Positions 18,847 through 28,956 are shown, counted from the first letter of the stretch. The stretch: 64,000 bases of DNA from Modestobacter versicolor (GCF_014195485.1 NZ_JACIBU010000001.1:2232001-2296000); one strand, 5' to 3'. Notes: generated by a model from the letters alone, not told the origin. Program-made: numbers and translations.

Positions 18847-20159
18847 CGGTGCCACGGCTCGACTCCGGCCTCGATCCGCTCCTCGCTCGCTGGCGCTCGC
18901 TGCGATGCTGCCTCGGCCGTCGCCTTCGCGGCCGGCACCCGGACCGTCACGCGCGTCCCCCGCCCCGGCGCCGACGCGACGTCGACCGCCCCGCCGACCT
19001 GCTCGGCCCGGTCGCGCAGCCCGGCGAGCCCGACCCCCGCCGCGGTGGCCGGGTCGAAGCCCACCCCGTCGTCCTCCACGTGCACCGCGACGACGCCCCC
19101 CACCCGGCTCACCCGCAGCACCACCGCGCTCGCCGACGCGTGCCGCCGCACGTTGGCCAGGGCCTCCTGGGCGCCGCGCAGCAGCACGATCTCCTCGGTG
19201 CGGGTCAGGCCGCTGCCGCCGACGCCCAGCGCCGCGGTGTCCAGCCGGGTCGCCAGCCCGGTCTCCCGGCCGAACCGCTCGGTCAACCGCTGCAGGGCCT
19301 CGACCAGCGTCGCGGAGTCCAGCGCGACCGGGGCGAACGCCGCCACCATCGCCCGCGCCTCGGCCAGGTTCTCCCGGGCCACCTCCTCGATCAGCGCGAC
19401 GCGCTCGGCGGCGGCGCCCGGATCGGTGGCCAGCTGGCCGGTCGCCGTCTGGGCCAGCACGACGATGCTGGTGTAGCCCTGCGCCAGGGTGTCGTGCACC
19501 TCGCGGGCCCAGCGCTCCCGCTCGGCGGTCACGCCCTGCTGGTGGTGGGCCTCGGCCAGCTCGGCGCGGGTCGCCTCCAGCTGCTGGATCAGGTCCGCCC
19601 GCTCCTGGCTCTTCGCCAGCAGGCCGTGCACCCACAGCCCCATCGCCAGGCTGAACACCATCCCGACCAGGGTCTCCCCCGGCCCCCACAGCGGTTCGTC
19701 GCCGCGCGCCCAGGCGAGGAACGGGCCGGCGGTGCTGGCGCCGGCCAGCACCACGGTCCACACCACGCCCGCCGGCACCGACGGGACGATGAACCACACC
19801 TGCGGATAGGCGAGGAACATCAGGAACAGCAGCGACGGCTCGATCCAGGCGACCACGCCGATCACCGCGACCAGCAGCGCGAGGTAGGCCGTCGCCCGGC
19901 GGGGGTCGCGGCTGGTCAGCGCCGGCGCACCCAGCGCGACCCAGCCCACCACCAGCGCCAGCAGGGCACCCACCAGCAGGGCCCGGGGGCCGCCGTCCGC
20001 GTCGACGACGACGGCAGCCCGGACCAGCGCCGTCCCGACCATCCCGGCGACGACGAGGTGCCAGACCACCACCGCCGTCCGCCAGCCGCGCTCGGACAGC
20101 GGCGGGCCGCCGTCGCCACCCCAGGAGGCGACGGCGGCGGCCCGCGACCGGGTCCTCAC
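18843..20159 (-). CDS. Sensor histidine kinase (HisKA_3 type)
   Basis: A ~438-aa membrane sensor with about five to six hydrophobic segments in the first ~200 residues. A coiled linker and the dimerisation helix with the phosphorylated His in REVHDTLAQG follow, then a HATPase domain with EALANVRRHASAS (N box) and EDDGVGFD (G1). GTG start overlaps the stop of the ABC permease; the stop overlaps the response regulator start. The last ~20 residues are encoded by a short repeated DNA element also found near 33.4 kb, so the C-terminal tail may be acquired and non-functional. Confidence 0.93.
   Translation of the reverse strand: MRTRSRAAAVASWGGDGGPPLSERGWRTAVVVWHLVVAGMVGTALVRAAVVVDADGGPRALLVGALLALVVGWVALGAPALTSRDPRRATAYLALLVAVIGVVAWIEPSLLFLMFLAYPQVWFIVPSVPAGVVWTVVLAGASTAGPFLAWARGDEPLWGPGETLVGMVFSLAMGLWVHGLLAKSQERADLIQQLEATRAELAEAHHQQGVTAERERWAREVHDTLAQGYTSIVVLAQTATGQLATDPGAAAERVALIEEVARENLAEARAMVAAFAPVALDSATLVEALQRLTERFGRETGLATRLDTAALGVGGSGLTRTEEIVLLRGAQEALANVRRHASASAVVLRVSRVGGVVAVHVEDDGVGFDPATAAGVGLAGLRDRAEQVGGAVDVASAPGRGTRVTVRVPAAKATAEAASQRAPASEERIEAGVEPWHR
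18872..18911 (-). repeat. Short GC-rich repeat inside the kinase C-terminus (copy A)
   Basis: Read on the minus strand: GCATCGCAGCGAGCGC then CAGCGAGCGAGGAGCGGA. A close copy lies between xseA and xseB at 33414. Here it is in frame and encodes part of the tail AASQRAPASEERIEAG, after the last recognisable HATPase element. Confidence 0.6.
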
Positions 20160-20976
20160 CCGTCGGCCCGGCGCCAGCGGAACGTGCGTGCGCAGATCAC
20201 GAGGCCGATGATCACCCATGCGACCAGCACCACGGCAGTCCTGCCGTGCTCCCACCCGCCGGCCACCTCGAACGCGCCCGCCTCCTCGGGCAGGAACGCC
20301 GACCGCATCCCCTGGGTCAGCCACTTGAGCGGGAAGAGCGCGGCCAGCTGCTGCATCCAGCCGGGCAGCTCCGGGAAGGCGAAGAACACCCCGGAGAAGA
20401 ACTGCAGCACGATCGCGAACGCCGAGACCGAGGTGGTCACCGAGCTCGCACTGCCGGGCAGCGCCGAGACGCCGATGCCCAGCACGGTGCCGGCCAGCGC
20501 ACCGAGCACGGCGACCCAGAGGAAGGTCAGCCAGTGGCCGAGGTCGACCGGCAGCGGCACGTCGTACCCGTAGCGGGCCACCGGCAGCAGCACCGCCAGC
20601 TGCACGGCCGTGGTCACCAGCACCTGGCCGGCCTTGCCGGCGAAGTAGGCGGCCGGCGGGGTGCCCAGCAGCTGCAGCCGCTCCAGCTGACCGGCCTCCC
20701 GCTCGGCGGCGATCGCCGTCCCGACGGCCTGGAAGCTGCTGAGCATGATGCCGGTGGCGGCGATGCCGGCCAGGAAGTACTGAGGGAACGGCACCCCGCC
20801 GGGCAGCACGTCACCGCCGAGCACCGAGCCGAACACGACCATCATCACGACCGGGTAGGCGAAGGAGAACACCACCTGCTGCCGCTCGCGGGCGAACAGG
20901 CGCAGCTCCAGCGCCACCCTGGCCAGCGCGATGCGCGCGGCCGACGGCGGGGCGGGGCGGGAGGTTCCGACGGCGG

Positions 20977-20980
<4 letters not shown>
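20156..20980 (-). CDS. ABC-2 type transporter permease
   Basis: A 274-aa integral membrane protein with six predicted helices and the ABC-2 family profile. It has an N-terminal cytoplasmic stretch, a first helix VVFSFAYPVVMMVVFGSVLG, the conserved EREAGQLERLQLLGTP loop, and a late FFSGVFFAFPELPGWM segment. It pairs with the ATPase directly upstream through an ATGA overlap. Together they form an exporter, probably for a drug or lipid. Downstream GTGA overlap with the histidine kinase puts both under one promoter. Confidence 0.92.
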
Positions 20981-21882
<902 letters not shown>

Positions 21883-21930
21883 GCACCGAGCCTGTCGGCG
21901 GGCGCAGCTGCCCGGGACCACCGGAGCGTG

Positions 21931-21964
21931 GGTCCGCCGTCCACCGATCGGTGGACGGCGGACC
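21931..21964 (-). terminator. 34-bp perfect palindrome between two ABC exporter operons
   Basis: GGTCCGCCGTCCACCGA is followed directly by its exact 17-nt complement. It lies about 23 bp past the stop of the upstream permease and about 49 bp before the next ATPase start. A terminator for the first ABC pair is the simplest reading; an operator function is possible. Confidence 0.65.
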
Positions 21965-21986
21965 CCGGGGGCTCAGCCCGGCCCGG

Positions 21987-22814
21987 TCACCGGGACAGCG
22001 CCTGGAACCGGCGGACGCTCAGCGTCGCGAACACCACCGTGAGCACGACCGGCCAGCCGACGGCGAGCAGCGTCGCGTGCTCGGTCGCCCAGCCGCCCCC
22101 GGTGCCGACCGGCGAGCCGAACAGCTCGCGCACCGCGGTCACCGTGCCCGCCACCGGGTTCCACTCCGCCACCGACGACAGCCAGCCCGGCATGGACGAG
22201 GCGGCGACGAAGGCGTTGGAGAGGAAGGCGAACGGCCACACCAGGATCTGCACGGCCACCACCATCGACGGGTCCCGGGCCAGCAGGCCGAGGTGGATGC
22301 CGATCCAGAGGAACGCGAGCCGGAGCAGGAGGAGCAGCCCGACGGCGGCCAGCGACGAGCCCACGCCGGCCGGTCGCCAGCCGATGGCCAGCGCCGCCGC
22401 CATGAGCACCAGCAGCCCGACGAGCGAGGCGGCCATGTCGGCCAGGCAGCGGCCGGCGACCACCGCCGAGGGCGCCATCGGCAGCGACCGGAACCGGTCG
22501 GTGATGCCGCGGGCGGTGTCGGTGACGACCGCGGTCATCGTCGCCTCCACCCCGAAGACCATCGACAGCGCGAGCATCCCGGGCACCAGGAAGTCGCGGT
22601 AGTCGCCGCCGCCGGGCACCACCATCCCGCCACCCAGCAGGTAGGTGAACATCAGCAGCAGGAGCACCGGGAACAGCGCACCCACCAGGACGGCGGCCGG
22701 CTGCCGGCGCCAGTGGGCGACGTCCCGGCCGGCCACCGCGAGCGCGTCCGCGACCGCCCACCTCGCGCGGTCGGCGAGGCCCGGCTCGGCCGGCGACGGG
22801 TGCAGCGCGGTCAT
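21987..22814 (-). CDS. ABC-2 type permease (DrrB-like)
   Basis: A 275-aa membrane protein with six predicted helices. It has the family traits VLVGALFPVLLLLMFTYLLGG, the DTARGITDRFRSLPMA loop, and ILVWPFAFLSNAFVAASSMP, as in daunorubicin-resistance DrrB permeases. It overlaps its ATPase by 4 bp and is probably regulated by the adjacent TetR protein. Likely exports a toxic hydrophobic compound; the substrate is unknown. Confidence 0.92.
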   Translation of the reverse strand: MTALHPSPAEPGLADRARWAVADALAVAGRDVAHWRRQPAAVLVGALFPVLLLLMFTYLLGGGMVVPGGGDYRDFLVPGMLALSMVFGVEATMTAVVTDTARGITDRFRSLPMAPSAVVAGRCLADMAASLVGLLVLMAAALAIGWRPAGVGSSLAAVGLLLLLRLAFLWIGIHLGLLARDPSMVVAVQILVWPFAFLSNAFVAASSMPGWLSSVAEWNPVAGTVTAVRELFGSPVGTGGGWATEHATLLAVGWPVVLTVVFATLSVRRFQALSR

Positions 22815-23776
22815 GCCGGCACCTCCGCGCGCTCGCCGGGCCGGCCGGTGATCCGCAGGTAGGCCTCGTCCAGCGTGGTGGGCCGGAGGACGACGTCGTC
22901 CACGGCGATCCCCGCATCGTCGAGCGCCCGCACCACGGCGCCCACCACCCCGTGCCGCCGGGCGACGGGCACCACCACGCGCTCCCCGCCACCTGGCTGC
23001 GCCGGCCCGGCCCCCGGACCCGCGACCCGCTCGGCCAGCCGCACCGCCTCCGCCGCCCGGGCGGGGTCGACCACCACGAGCTCCAGCCGGTCCCCGCCGA
23101 TCGCCGCCGTCAGCTCGCCCGGCGTCCCCCGGGCCACCACCCGTCCGCCGTCCAGGACGCAGACGTCGTCGGCCAGCTGCTCGGCCTCCTCCAGGTGCTG
23201 GGTGGTGAGCAGCACCGTGGTGCCACCGGCCACCAGCGCGCGGACGGCGTCCCAGACGTCCCGGCGCCCGGCCGGGTCCAGCCCGGTCGTCGGCTCGTCG
23301 AGGAAGAGCACCTGCGGCGCGAGCACCAGCCCGGCGGCGATGTCCAGCCGCCGCCGCATCCCGCCGGAGAAGTCCCGCACGGGCTCGTCGCCGGTGCCGG
23401 TCAGGCCGACCTGGGCCAGCAGCGCCTCGGCCCGGGCGCGGGCGGCCCGCCGGTCGAGGTGGTGCAACCGGGCGAACAGCACCAGGTTCTGCCGCGCGCC
23501 CAGCACGTCGTCGACCGCCGGGTGCTGGCCGACCAGGCCGATCCGCCGCCGGACCGCCCGCGGGTCCCGCCGCACGTCGACCCCGGCCACCTCGACGCGG
23601 CCGCCGTCGGGCCGGACCAGCGTGGTCATGATCCGCACCGCCGTCGTCTTCCCCGCCCCGTTCGGGCCGAGCAGCGCGCACGTCGTCCCGCTCGCCACCT
23701 GCAGGTCGACGTCGTCCAGCACCACCTTCCCCCCGTACCTCTTGGTGAGCCCCACCACCGAGATCGCACTCGCCAC
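22811..23776 (-). CDS. ABC transporter ATPase (DrrA-like)
   Basis: A 321-aa ATP-binding subunit beginning VASAISVVGLTKRYGGK at GTG 23776 with GGAGG about 8 nt upstream. Walker A GPNGAGKTT, signature FSGGMRRRLD, Walker B VLFLDEPTTGLD and H loop LTTQHLEEA are intact; FSGGM and the TTQHLEEA form are typical of DrrA-type drug and lipid exporters. Divergent from tetR with two palindromic operators between, which suggests ligand-inducible expression of exporter and regulator together. Confidence 0.95.
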   Translation of the reverse strand: MASAISVVGLTKRYGGKVVLDDVDLQVASGTTCALLGPNGAGKTTAVRIMTTLVRPDGGRVEVAGVDVRRDPRAVRRRIGLVGQHPAVDDVLGARQNLVLFARLHHLDRRAARARAEALLAQVGLTGTGDEPVRDFSGGMRRRLDIAAGLVLAPQVLFLDEPTTGLDPAGRRDVWDAVRALVAGGTTVLLTTQHLEEAEQLADDVCVLDGGRVVARGTPGELTAAIGGDRLELVVVDPARAAEAVRLAERVAGPGAGPAQPGGGERVVVPVARRHGVVGAVVRALDDAGIAVDDVVLRPTTLDEAYLRITGRPGERAEVPA

Positions 23777-23784
23777 GGTCGCCT

Positions 23785-23832
23785 CCGTACGCTGTACGCC
23801 ATCACTGCCGACCGGCACCGTACGCCGTACGG
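23785..23832. promoter_or_regulatory. Paired TetR-type operators between exporter and regulator
   Basis: Two related inverted repeats: CCGTACGCTGTACGC (23785-23799) and CCGTACGCCGTACGG (23818-23832). The second is a perfect 7-1-7 palindrome. Their centres are 33 bp apart, about three helical turns. They occupy the 93-bp divergent region between the ABC ATPase and tetR genes, the expected site for autoregulation by the TetR protein. Confidence 0.75.
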
Positions 23833-23869
23833 AGACGATCCGCCACCACCGCTGCGGGAGAGTGAGGAC

Positions 23870-24646
23870 ATGGCCACCGAGTTCACCGGCACCGGCGACC
23901 CCGCCCGCAGCATGGCGCTGCTGTGGCGCACTCCCCCGGGCGGCGGGACCCGCCCCGGGCCGAGGCCGTCGCTGGACGTCGACCGGATCGTGGCCGCGGC
24001 GGTGCAGCTGGTCGACGCGGAGGGGCTGGCCGCGGTGTCGATGCGCCGGGTGGCCACCGAGCTCGGCGTCGGGGCCATGACCCTCTACGGCCACGTGCCG
24101 GGCAAGGGCGAGCTGGTCGACCTGATGCTCGACAGCGTCCTGGCCGAGCTCTACCCCGACGAGGCGGCGGTGACCTCGGGCAGCTGGCGGGACCGGCTCA
24201 CCGCGGTCGCCCGGGCCAACTGGGACTTCTTCGTCCGGCACCCCTGGGCGCTGCACCTGGCCACCGGCCGGCCGCCGCTGGGGCCGCACCTGATGCGCAA
24301 GTACGAGCTGGAGCTGCGCGCCGTCGACGGGTTCGGCCTGCCCGAGGTGCAGATGGACCTGCTGGTGACGCTGGTCAACGGGTTCGTGCGCGGCACCGTG
24401 GGCGGGGTGCAGGAGAAGGCCGACGCCGAGCGGGCCACCGGCATCACCGAGGACCAGTGGTGGGCGGCGACCGAGCCCTACGTGGCCCGGGTCTTCGACG
24501 CCGAGCGCTTCCCGACCGCCGCCCGGGTGGGCCCGGTCGCCGGCGAGGAGCTGGGCGCCGGCGACCCGGCACGGTCGTTCGAGTTCGGGCTCGAGCGGCT
24601 GCTCGACGGCATCGGCGCGCTGATCGGCGACCCGCCCACCCGCTGA
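23870..24646 (+). CDS. TetR family transcriptional repressor
   Basis: A 258-aa regulator. The DNA-binding domain is VDRIVAAAVQLVDAEGLAAV, then SMRRVATELGVGAMTLYGHV, which contains the helix-turn-helix, followed by KGELVDLMLD. The long C-terminal ligand domain resembles the TetR_C class found with drug exporters (WDFFVRHPWALHLATGRPPLG). It is divergent from the DrrAB-like exporter and two palindromic sites lie between, so it most likely represses that operon and itself. The inducer is unknown. Confidence 0.93.
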   Translation: MATEFTGTGDPARSMALLWRTPPGGGTRPGPRPSLDVDRIVAAAVQLVDAEGLAAVSMRRVATELGVGAMTLYGHVPGKGELVDLMLDSVLAELYPDEAAVTSGSWRDRLTAVARANWDFFVRHPWALHLATGRPPLGPHLMRKYELELRAVDGFGLPEVQMDLLVTLVNGFVRGTVGGVQEKADAERATGITEDQWWAATEPYVARVFDAERFPTAARVGPVAGEELGAGDPARSFEFGLERLLDGIGALIGDPPTR

Positions 24647-24704
24647 TCACCACCGCGTCCGAAAACCGCCAGTCGCCGGCCCGGCACGGTGCCATGCTCG
24701 TGCC

Positions 24705-26207
24705 ATGACGCAGACGCTGGAGCGCGGCCGGCTCGACGCGGAGCACTGCTACCGCGCCGTGGCCAGCAGGGACCCGCGCTTCGACGGGTGGTTCGTCACC
24801 GCCGTGCACAGCACCGGCATCTACTGCCGGCCCTCCTGCCCGGCGCGCACCCCGCTGCAGCGCAACGTCTCCTTCCACACCACCGCGGCCTCGGCGCAGT
24901 CGGCCGGCTTCCGCGCCTGCCGCCGCTGCCGCCCCGACGCCGTCCCCGGTTCCCCCGAGTGGGACGTGCGGGCCGACGTGGTCGCCCGGGCGATGCGGCT
25001 GATCGCCGACGGCGAGGTCGAGCGCGCCGGGGTCGGCGGGCTGGCCTCCCGGCTGGGCTACTCCGAGCGCCAGCTGCACCGGCTGCTCACCGCCGAGCTC
25101 GGCGTCGGCCCGCTCGCGCTGGCCCGGGCGCAGCGGGCGCAGACCGCCCGGCTGCTGATCGAGACGACGCGGCTGCCGATGGCCGACGTCGCCTTCGCGG
25201 CCGGCTTCGCCAGCATCCGGCAGTTCAACGAGACGGTGCAGTCGGTCTTCGCGACGACGCCGTCGGCGCTCCGGCCGGCCACCCCGCGCAGCGACGGCGG
25301 CACCCCGGGCTGGCTCACCCTCCGGCTCGCCGCCCGGGCGCCCTTCGCCGCCGACGAGGTGCTGCTGTTCCTCGGCGCGCACGCCACCCCCGGCCTGGAG
25401 GAGTGGGACGGGACGACGTTCTCCCGGGTGCTGGACCTCCCGCACGGCCCGGCCGTCGTCCGGCTCTCCCCCTCCCCCGACGGCGGGGCGGCGGTGACCG
25501 CGCGGCTGCGGCTGACCGAGCTGCGCGACCTGGGCGTGGCGGTGACCCGCTGCCGGCGGCTGCTGGACCTCGACGCCGACCCGGCCGCCGTCGACGCGGT
25601 GCTCGGCGCGGACCCGGCGCTCGCAGCGCTGGTCGCCGGGGCGCCCGGACGACGGGTGCCGACGGCCCCGGACGCCGACGAGCTGGCGGTGCGCGCCGTG
25701 CTCGGCCAGCAGGTCTCGGTCGCCGGCGCCCGCACCCTCACCGCCCGCGTGGTCGCCGCCGCCGGCCGCCCGCTCGCCGAGCCGGTGGGCACGCTGACCC
25801 ACGCCTTCCCGCGACCCGAGGCGCTGGCCGACGCCGACCTCACCGCCGTCGGGCTGACCGGCGCCCGCCGCCGCACCGTGCACACGCTGGCCGCCGCGCT
25901 CGCCGACGGCTCGGTCGCCCTCGGCCCGGGGGCCGACCGGGACGACGCCCGGCGCCAGCTGCTGGCCCTGCCCGGCATCGGGCCCTGGACGGCGGCGCTC
26001 GTCGGGCTGCGCGGGCTGGCCGACCCCGACGTCTGGCTGCCCGGCGACCTGGCCCTGCGCAAGAGCCTCGCCGCCCTCGGCAGCTCCGACACCGACGCCG
26101 CCGCCCGCTGGCGCCCGTGGCGGTCCTACGCCGTCATGCACCTGTGGGCGCTCGCCGTCCCCTCGCTCTTCACCCGCGGTCCCCTCCACGATCGGAGCAC
26201 GCCATGA
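24705..26207 (+). CDS. AdaA-AlkA fusion: alkylation-responsive activator and 3-methyladenine DNA glycosylase
   Basis: A 500-aa fusion for alkylation repair. Residues about 10-80 form an AdaA zinc domain with the four cysteines of GIYCRPSCPAR and ACRRCRP; one of them would accept methyl from phosphotriesters. An AraC-type helix-turn-helix follows (SRLGYSERQLHRLLTAELGV, then ARLLIETTRLPMADVAFAAG). The C-terminal half is an AlkA N-domain plus HhH-GPD glycosylase with LPGIGPWTAALVGLRG and the catalytic Asp in DVWLPGDLALRKSL. The stop overlaps ogt by 4 bp. Self-induced adaptive response is inferred from the family. Confidence 0.93.
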   Translation: MTQTLERGRLDAEHCYRAVASRDPRFDGWFVTAVHSTGIYCRPSCPARTPLQRNVSFHTTAASAQSAGFRACRRCRPDAVPGSPEWDVRADVVARAMRLIADGEVERAGVGGLASRLGYSERQLHRLLTAELGVGPLALARAQRAQTARLLIETTRLPMADVAFAAGFASIRQFNETVQSVFATTPSALRPATPRSDGGTPGWLTLRLAARAPFAADEVLLFLGAHATPGLEEWDGTTFSRVLDLPHGPAVVRLSPSPDGGAAVTARLRLTELRDLGVAVTRCRRLLDLDADPAAVDAVLGADPALAALVAGAPGRRVPTAPDADELAVRAVLGQQVSVAGARTLTARVVAAAGRPLAEPVGTLTHAFPRPEALADADLTAVGLTGARRRTVHTLAAALADGSVALGPGADRDDARRQLLALPGIGPWTAALVGLRGLADPDVWLPGDLALRKSLAALGSSDTDAAARWRPWRSYAVMHLWALAVPSLFTRGPLHDRSTP

Positions 26208-26737
26208 GCACCGCCCCCGCCCGGTTCACCACCGTCGACACCCCGCCCGGCCCGTTCACCGTCGTCGTCACCGCCGGACCGGACGGCGAGGACGTCGTGC
26301 TCGCCAGCGGCTGGACCGACGACGTCAGCGAGCTGCTGCCCGTCGTGCACCGCGCGCTGCGACCCACCTGGGTGGAGCGCGCCGAGGACCTCGCCGTGCT
26401 GGAGGTGGTGGCCGCCTTCCACGACGGGGACGTCACCGCCATCGACGCGGTGCCGGTGCGGCAGCGGTCCGGCCCCTTCCTCACCGACGCCTGGGACGTG
26501 CTGCGCACCGTGCCGGCCGGGCAGCCGGACACGTACGCGGCGTTCGCGGCCCGCTGCGGCCGGCCCTCCGCCGTCCGCGCCGCGGCCGCGGCCTGCGCGC
26601 GCAACGCGGCGGCGCTGTTCGTGCCCTGCCACCGGGTGCTGGCCACCGGCGGCGGCATGGGCGGGTTCCGCTGGGGCACGCCGGTGAAGCGCTGGCTGCT
26701 CGACCACGAGGCCGAGCACGCCCCCGTCGCCGCCTGA
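26204..26737 (+). CDS. ogt: Methylated-DNA--protein-cysteine S-methyltransferase
   Basis: A 177-aa O6-methylguanine-DNA methyltransferase that transfers the methyl group irreversibly to its own Cys. The active-site motif is VPCHRVLATGGGMGGFRWG, preceded by TYAAFAARCGRPSAVRA (recognition helix region). The N-terminal domain is divergent, as usual. ATGA overlap with the AdaA-AlkA gene makes a two-gene alkylation-damage operon that covers sensing, base excision and direct reversal. Confidence 0.95.
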   Translation: MSTAPARFTTVDTPPGPFTVVVTAGPDGEDVVLASGWTDDVSELLPVVHRALRPTWVERAEDLAVLEVVAAFHDGDVTAIDAVPVRQRSGPFLTDAWDVLRTVPAGQPDTYAAFAARCGRPSAVRAAAAACARNAAALFVPCHRVLATGGGMGGFRWGTPVKRWLLDHEAEHAPVAA

Positions 26738-26794
26738 GCCCCGCTGCGCGCGTCGCCGGGGGAACTGTCGGACCCGTCGGGCAGCCTGCCGGGC

Positions 26795-27964
26795 ATGGAC
26801 GCCGCTTCCCTGCTCCTCGGGCTCCTCCTCGGTGCGCTGCTGGCCACCGCCGTCACCCTCGGCGTCGTCGCGCTGCGCGGCCGCTCGGCGCCGCCGCCCG
26901 ACGTGCTGGAGCCGGTGCACGAGTCGCTGGACCACCTGCACCGGCTGCTGGCCGGCATCGAGCGCGACCGCGCCACCGCGCACGGCGAGCTGCGCGAGCA
27001 GGTGGGCACCATCGGGCAGACCTCGGCGCTGCTGCGCCAGGAGACGGCGGCGCTGGTCACCGCGCTTCGCACCCCGCACGTCCGCGGCCGCTGGGGCGAG
27101 CTGCAGCTGCGCCGGGTGGTCGAGGTGGCCGGGCTGCTGGAGCACTGCGACTTCGTCGAGCAGCCCTCGGGCACGACCGAGGACGGCGCCCGGGTCCGGC
27201 CCGACCTGGTGGTGACGCTGGCCGACGGCCGGCAGGTCATCGTCGACGCCAAGGTGCCGTTCACCGGCTACATCGAGGCGGTGCAGGCCACCGACCCGGC
27301 GGTGCGCGCCCAGCGGGTCGCCGACCACGCCCGGCAGCTGCGCACCCACGTCGACACCCTCGCCGCCCGCCACTACCCCACCGCCTTCGGGTCGGCCGCA
27401 CCGTTCACCGTGCTGTTCGTCCCCTCGGACGGCTTCCTGACCACCGCCCTGGAGGCCGAGCCCGCGCTGCTCGAGCACGGGTTCGCCCGCGACGTCATCG
27501 TGGCCACCCCCAGCACCCTGCTGGCGCTGCTCCGCACCGTCGCCTACTCGTGGCGGCAGGAACGGCTCGCCCAGGACGCCGGCGCGGTGCTCGAGGTCGG
27601 CCGCACGGTGCACGCCCGGCTGAGCACGCTGTCCGGCCACCTCACCCGGCTCGGGTCCGCGCTCGGCTCGGCCCTCACCCGGTACAACGAGACGGTCGGC
27701 TCGTACGAGAACTCGGTGCTCGTCGCCACCCGCCGGTTCGACGACCTCGGCGTGGCGGCCGCTCCAGTGCCCCGCCCGGCACCGGTCGAGGGCACCGTCC
27801 GGGTGCTCCGCTCGGTGCCCGACGAGGGCGCCGGCCCCTCGCCGGCGGAGCTCACGTTGCCCGGGCTCGCCCCTGCCGGGCCGGCGCTGCCCGACCCCGC
27901 CCTCGGCAGCGCCCCGCCCGGGCCCGGCCGGCACACCGCCGAGCGCGACGGCACCACCGGCTGA
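26795..27964 (+). CDS. rmuC: DNA recombination protein RmuC
   Basis: A 389-aa RmuC-family protein. An N-terminal membrane helix (LLLGLLLGALLATAVTLGVV) is followed by a helical region with coiled-coil character. The conserved nuclease-like core has RGRWGELQLRRVVEVAGL, RPDLVVTLADGRQVIVDAKV and the ATPSTLLALLRTVAYSW block near residue 240. RmuC is thought to limit inverted-repeat rearrangement in E. coli. The C-terminal ~80 residues are Pro/Ala-rich and probably disordered. Confidence 0.93.
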   Translation: MDAASLLLGLLLGALLATAVTLGVVALRGRSAPPPDVLEPVHESLDHLHRLLAGIERDRATAHGELREQVGTIGQTSALLRQETAALVTALRTPHVRGRWGELQLRRVVEVAGLLEHCDFVEQPSGTTEDGARVRPDLVVTLADGRQVIVDAKVPFTGYIEAVQATDPAVRAQRVADHARQLRTHVDTLAARHYPTAFGSAAPFTVLFVPSDGFLTTALEAEPALLEHGFARDVIVATPSTLLALLRTVAYSWRQERLAQDAGAVLEVGRTVHARLSTLSGHLTRLGSALGSALTRYNETVGSYENSVLVATRRFDDLGVAAAPVPRPAPVEGTVRVLRSVPDEGAGPSPAELTLPGLAPAGPALPDPALGSAPPGPGRHTAERDGTTG

Positions 27965-28305
27965 GCGCACCGCGCGCCGCCGCCCGCCGCGCTGCGCCGC
28001 CGCCACGCTGCACCGCCCAGCCCGCTGCCGCCGCCGCCCACCCTGACCCCGCCGACACGCGCGGGCTGCGGCCGGTGTGGGCGCTGGTGCGGGTGGGACC
28101 GGAGTCTGCACATCCCGCCAGACGAGGGCCCGGACACCGGCGACTTCTGGCCCGCCACTCCCCCGAGGTCCAGCGTCTACTCAGGGAGGGCCGATACCGT
28201 GGCCCGAACGGCGGGGTGCCCGAGCGTGCCCCACCGCTGACGAGGAGGTGCACCATCGCCCCGGTCGATGTCGATGCTCGAGCTCGAGACAGGCGGGAGG
28301 ACGCC
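27965..28305. other. 341-bp intergenic region, no gene recognised
   Basis: Very GC-rich DNA between rmuC and the DUF6542 gene. Open frames here lack family similarity and ribosome sites. A GCCGATAC motif at 28190 resembles a sigma-28 -10 element, but its -35 is poor. The GGGAGG at 28295 is the ribosome site of the next gene. Confidence 0.5.
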
Positions 28306-28956
28306 GTGCGTGCAGAACGGAGCGACGCCGGCCGTGCCGCTGGCCGTGGCTACCCCTCCCCGCGCGTGGGGAGCAGCCCGCCGCCGCGCGGCCGTGCACC
28401 GGAGCGGTCGGAGCGGGACCGGCCGGAACGCCCGCGCCCGCCCCGGGTGGCTCCCCCGCCCGAGCGCCGCGCCCCCGACCCCCGGGTGCCCGCCCGCTCC
28501 GGCGGTCGGCACTCCGGCGAGTTCCGCCGCCCCGTGCCCCCGGCCGACGAGCGCCGCACCGGTTCCTCGGTGGCCGGGCGCACGCGTACCGCACCGAGCT
28601 CCGGCTCCCGGCTGCGCGGCGCGGTGGCCGTCCTCGGCATCTTCCTGCTGACCCTGGCCGCCGCGGCCGCCGACTCCTACATCGGCCTGGGCCTCGGCAT
28701 GATCACGCTGATCGCGCTGACCCTGGGCACCGCGGTCGCCGCGCTCGTGGTCCGCCGTCGCGACCTGTTCAGCGTGATCGTCGCCCCGCCGCTGGTCTTC
28801 GTCGCCGTCGCCGTGGTCAACATCGGGCTGGCCCCCTCGGCCACCCTGAACGCGCCGACGCTGGCCACGCTGCTGGTCCGCGGCTTCCCCGCCATGGGGG
28901 TCGCCACCGCGGTCGCCGTGGTCATCTCGCTGGGCCGGCTGGTCGCCAAGCGCTGA
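28306..28956 (+). CDS. DUF6542-domain membrane protein
   Basis: A ~216-aa protein starting VRAERSDAGRAAG at GTG 28306, with GGGAGG 6 nt upstream. The N-terminal ~110 residues are Arg/Pro-rich and probably disordered. The C-terminal part has four hydrophobic segments (AVAVLGIFLLTLAAAA, GMITLIALTLGTAVAALVV, LFSVIVAPPLVFVAVAVV, GVATAVAVVISLG) typical of the actinobacterial DUF6542 family, which is often found beside ispH. Function unknown. A bidirectional terminator follows. Confidence 0.82.
   Translation: MRAERSDAGRAAGRGYPSPRVGSSPPPRGRAPERSERDRPERPRPPRVAPPPERRAPDPRVPARSGGRHSGEFRRPVPPADERRTGSSVAGRTRTAPSSGSRLRGAVAVLGIFLLTLAAAAADSYIGLGLGMITLIALTLGTAVAALVVRRRDLFSVIVAPPLVFVAVAVVNIGLAPSATLNAPTLATLLVRGFPAMGVATAVAVVISLGRLVAKR

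Noticed and set aside
28168-28197. GCCGATAC with upstream TCCAG as another sigma-28 promoter
   Set aside because: The -10 is good, but the best first element has a mismatch and needs a 16-nt spacer; the downstream DUF6542 gene has no link to motility.
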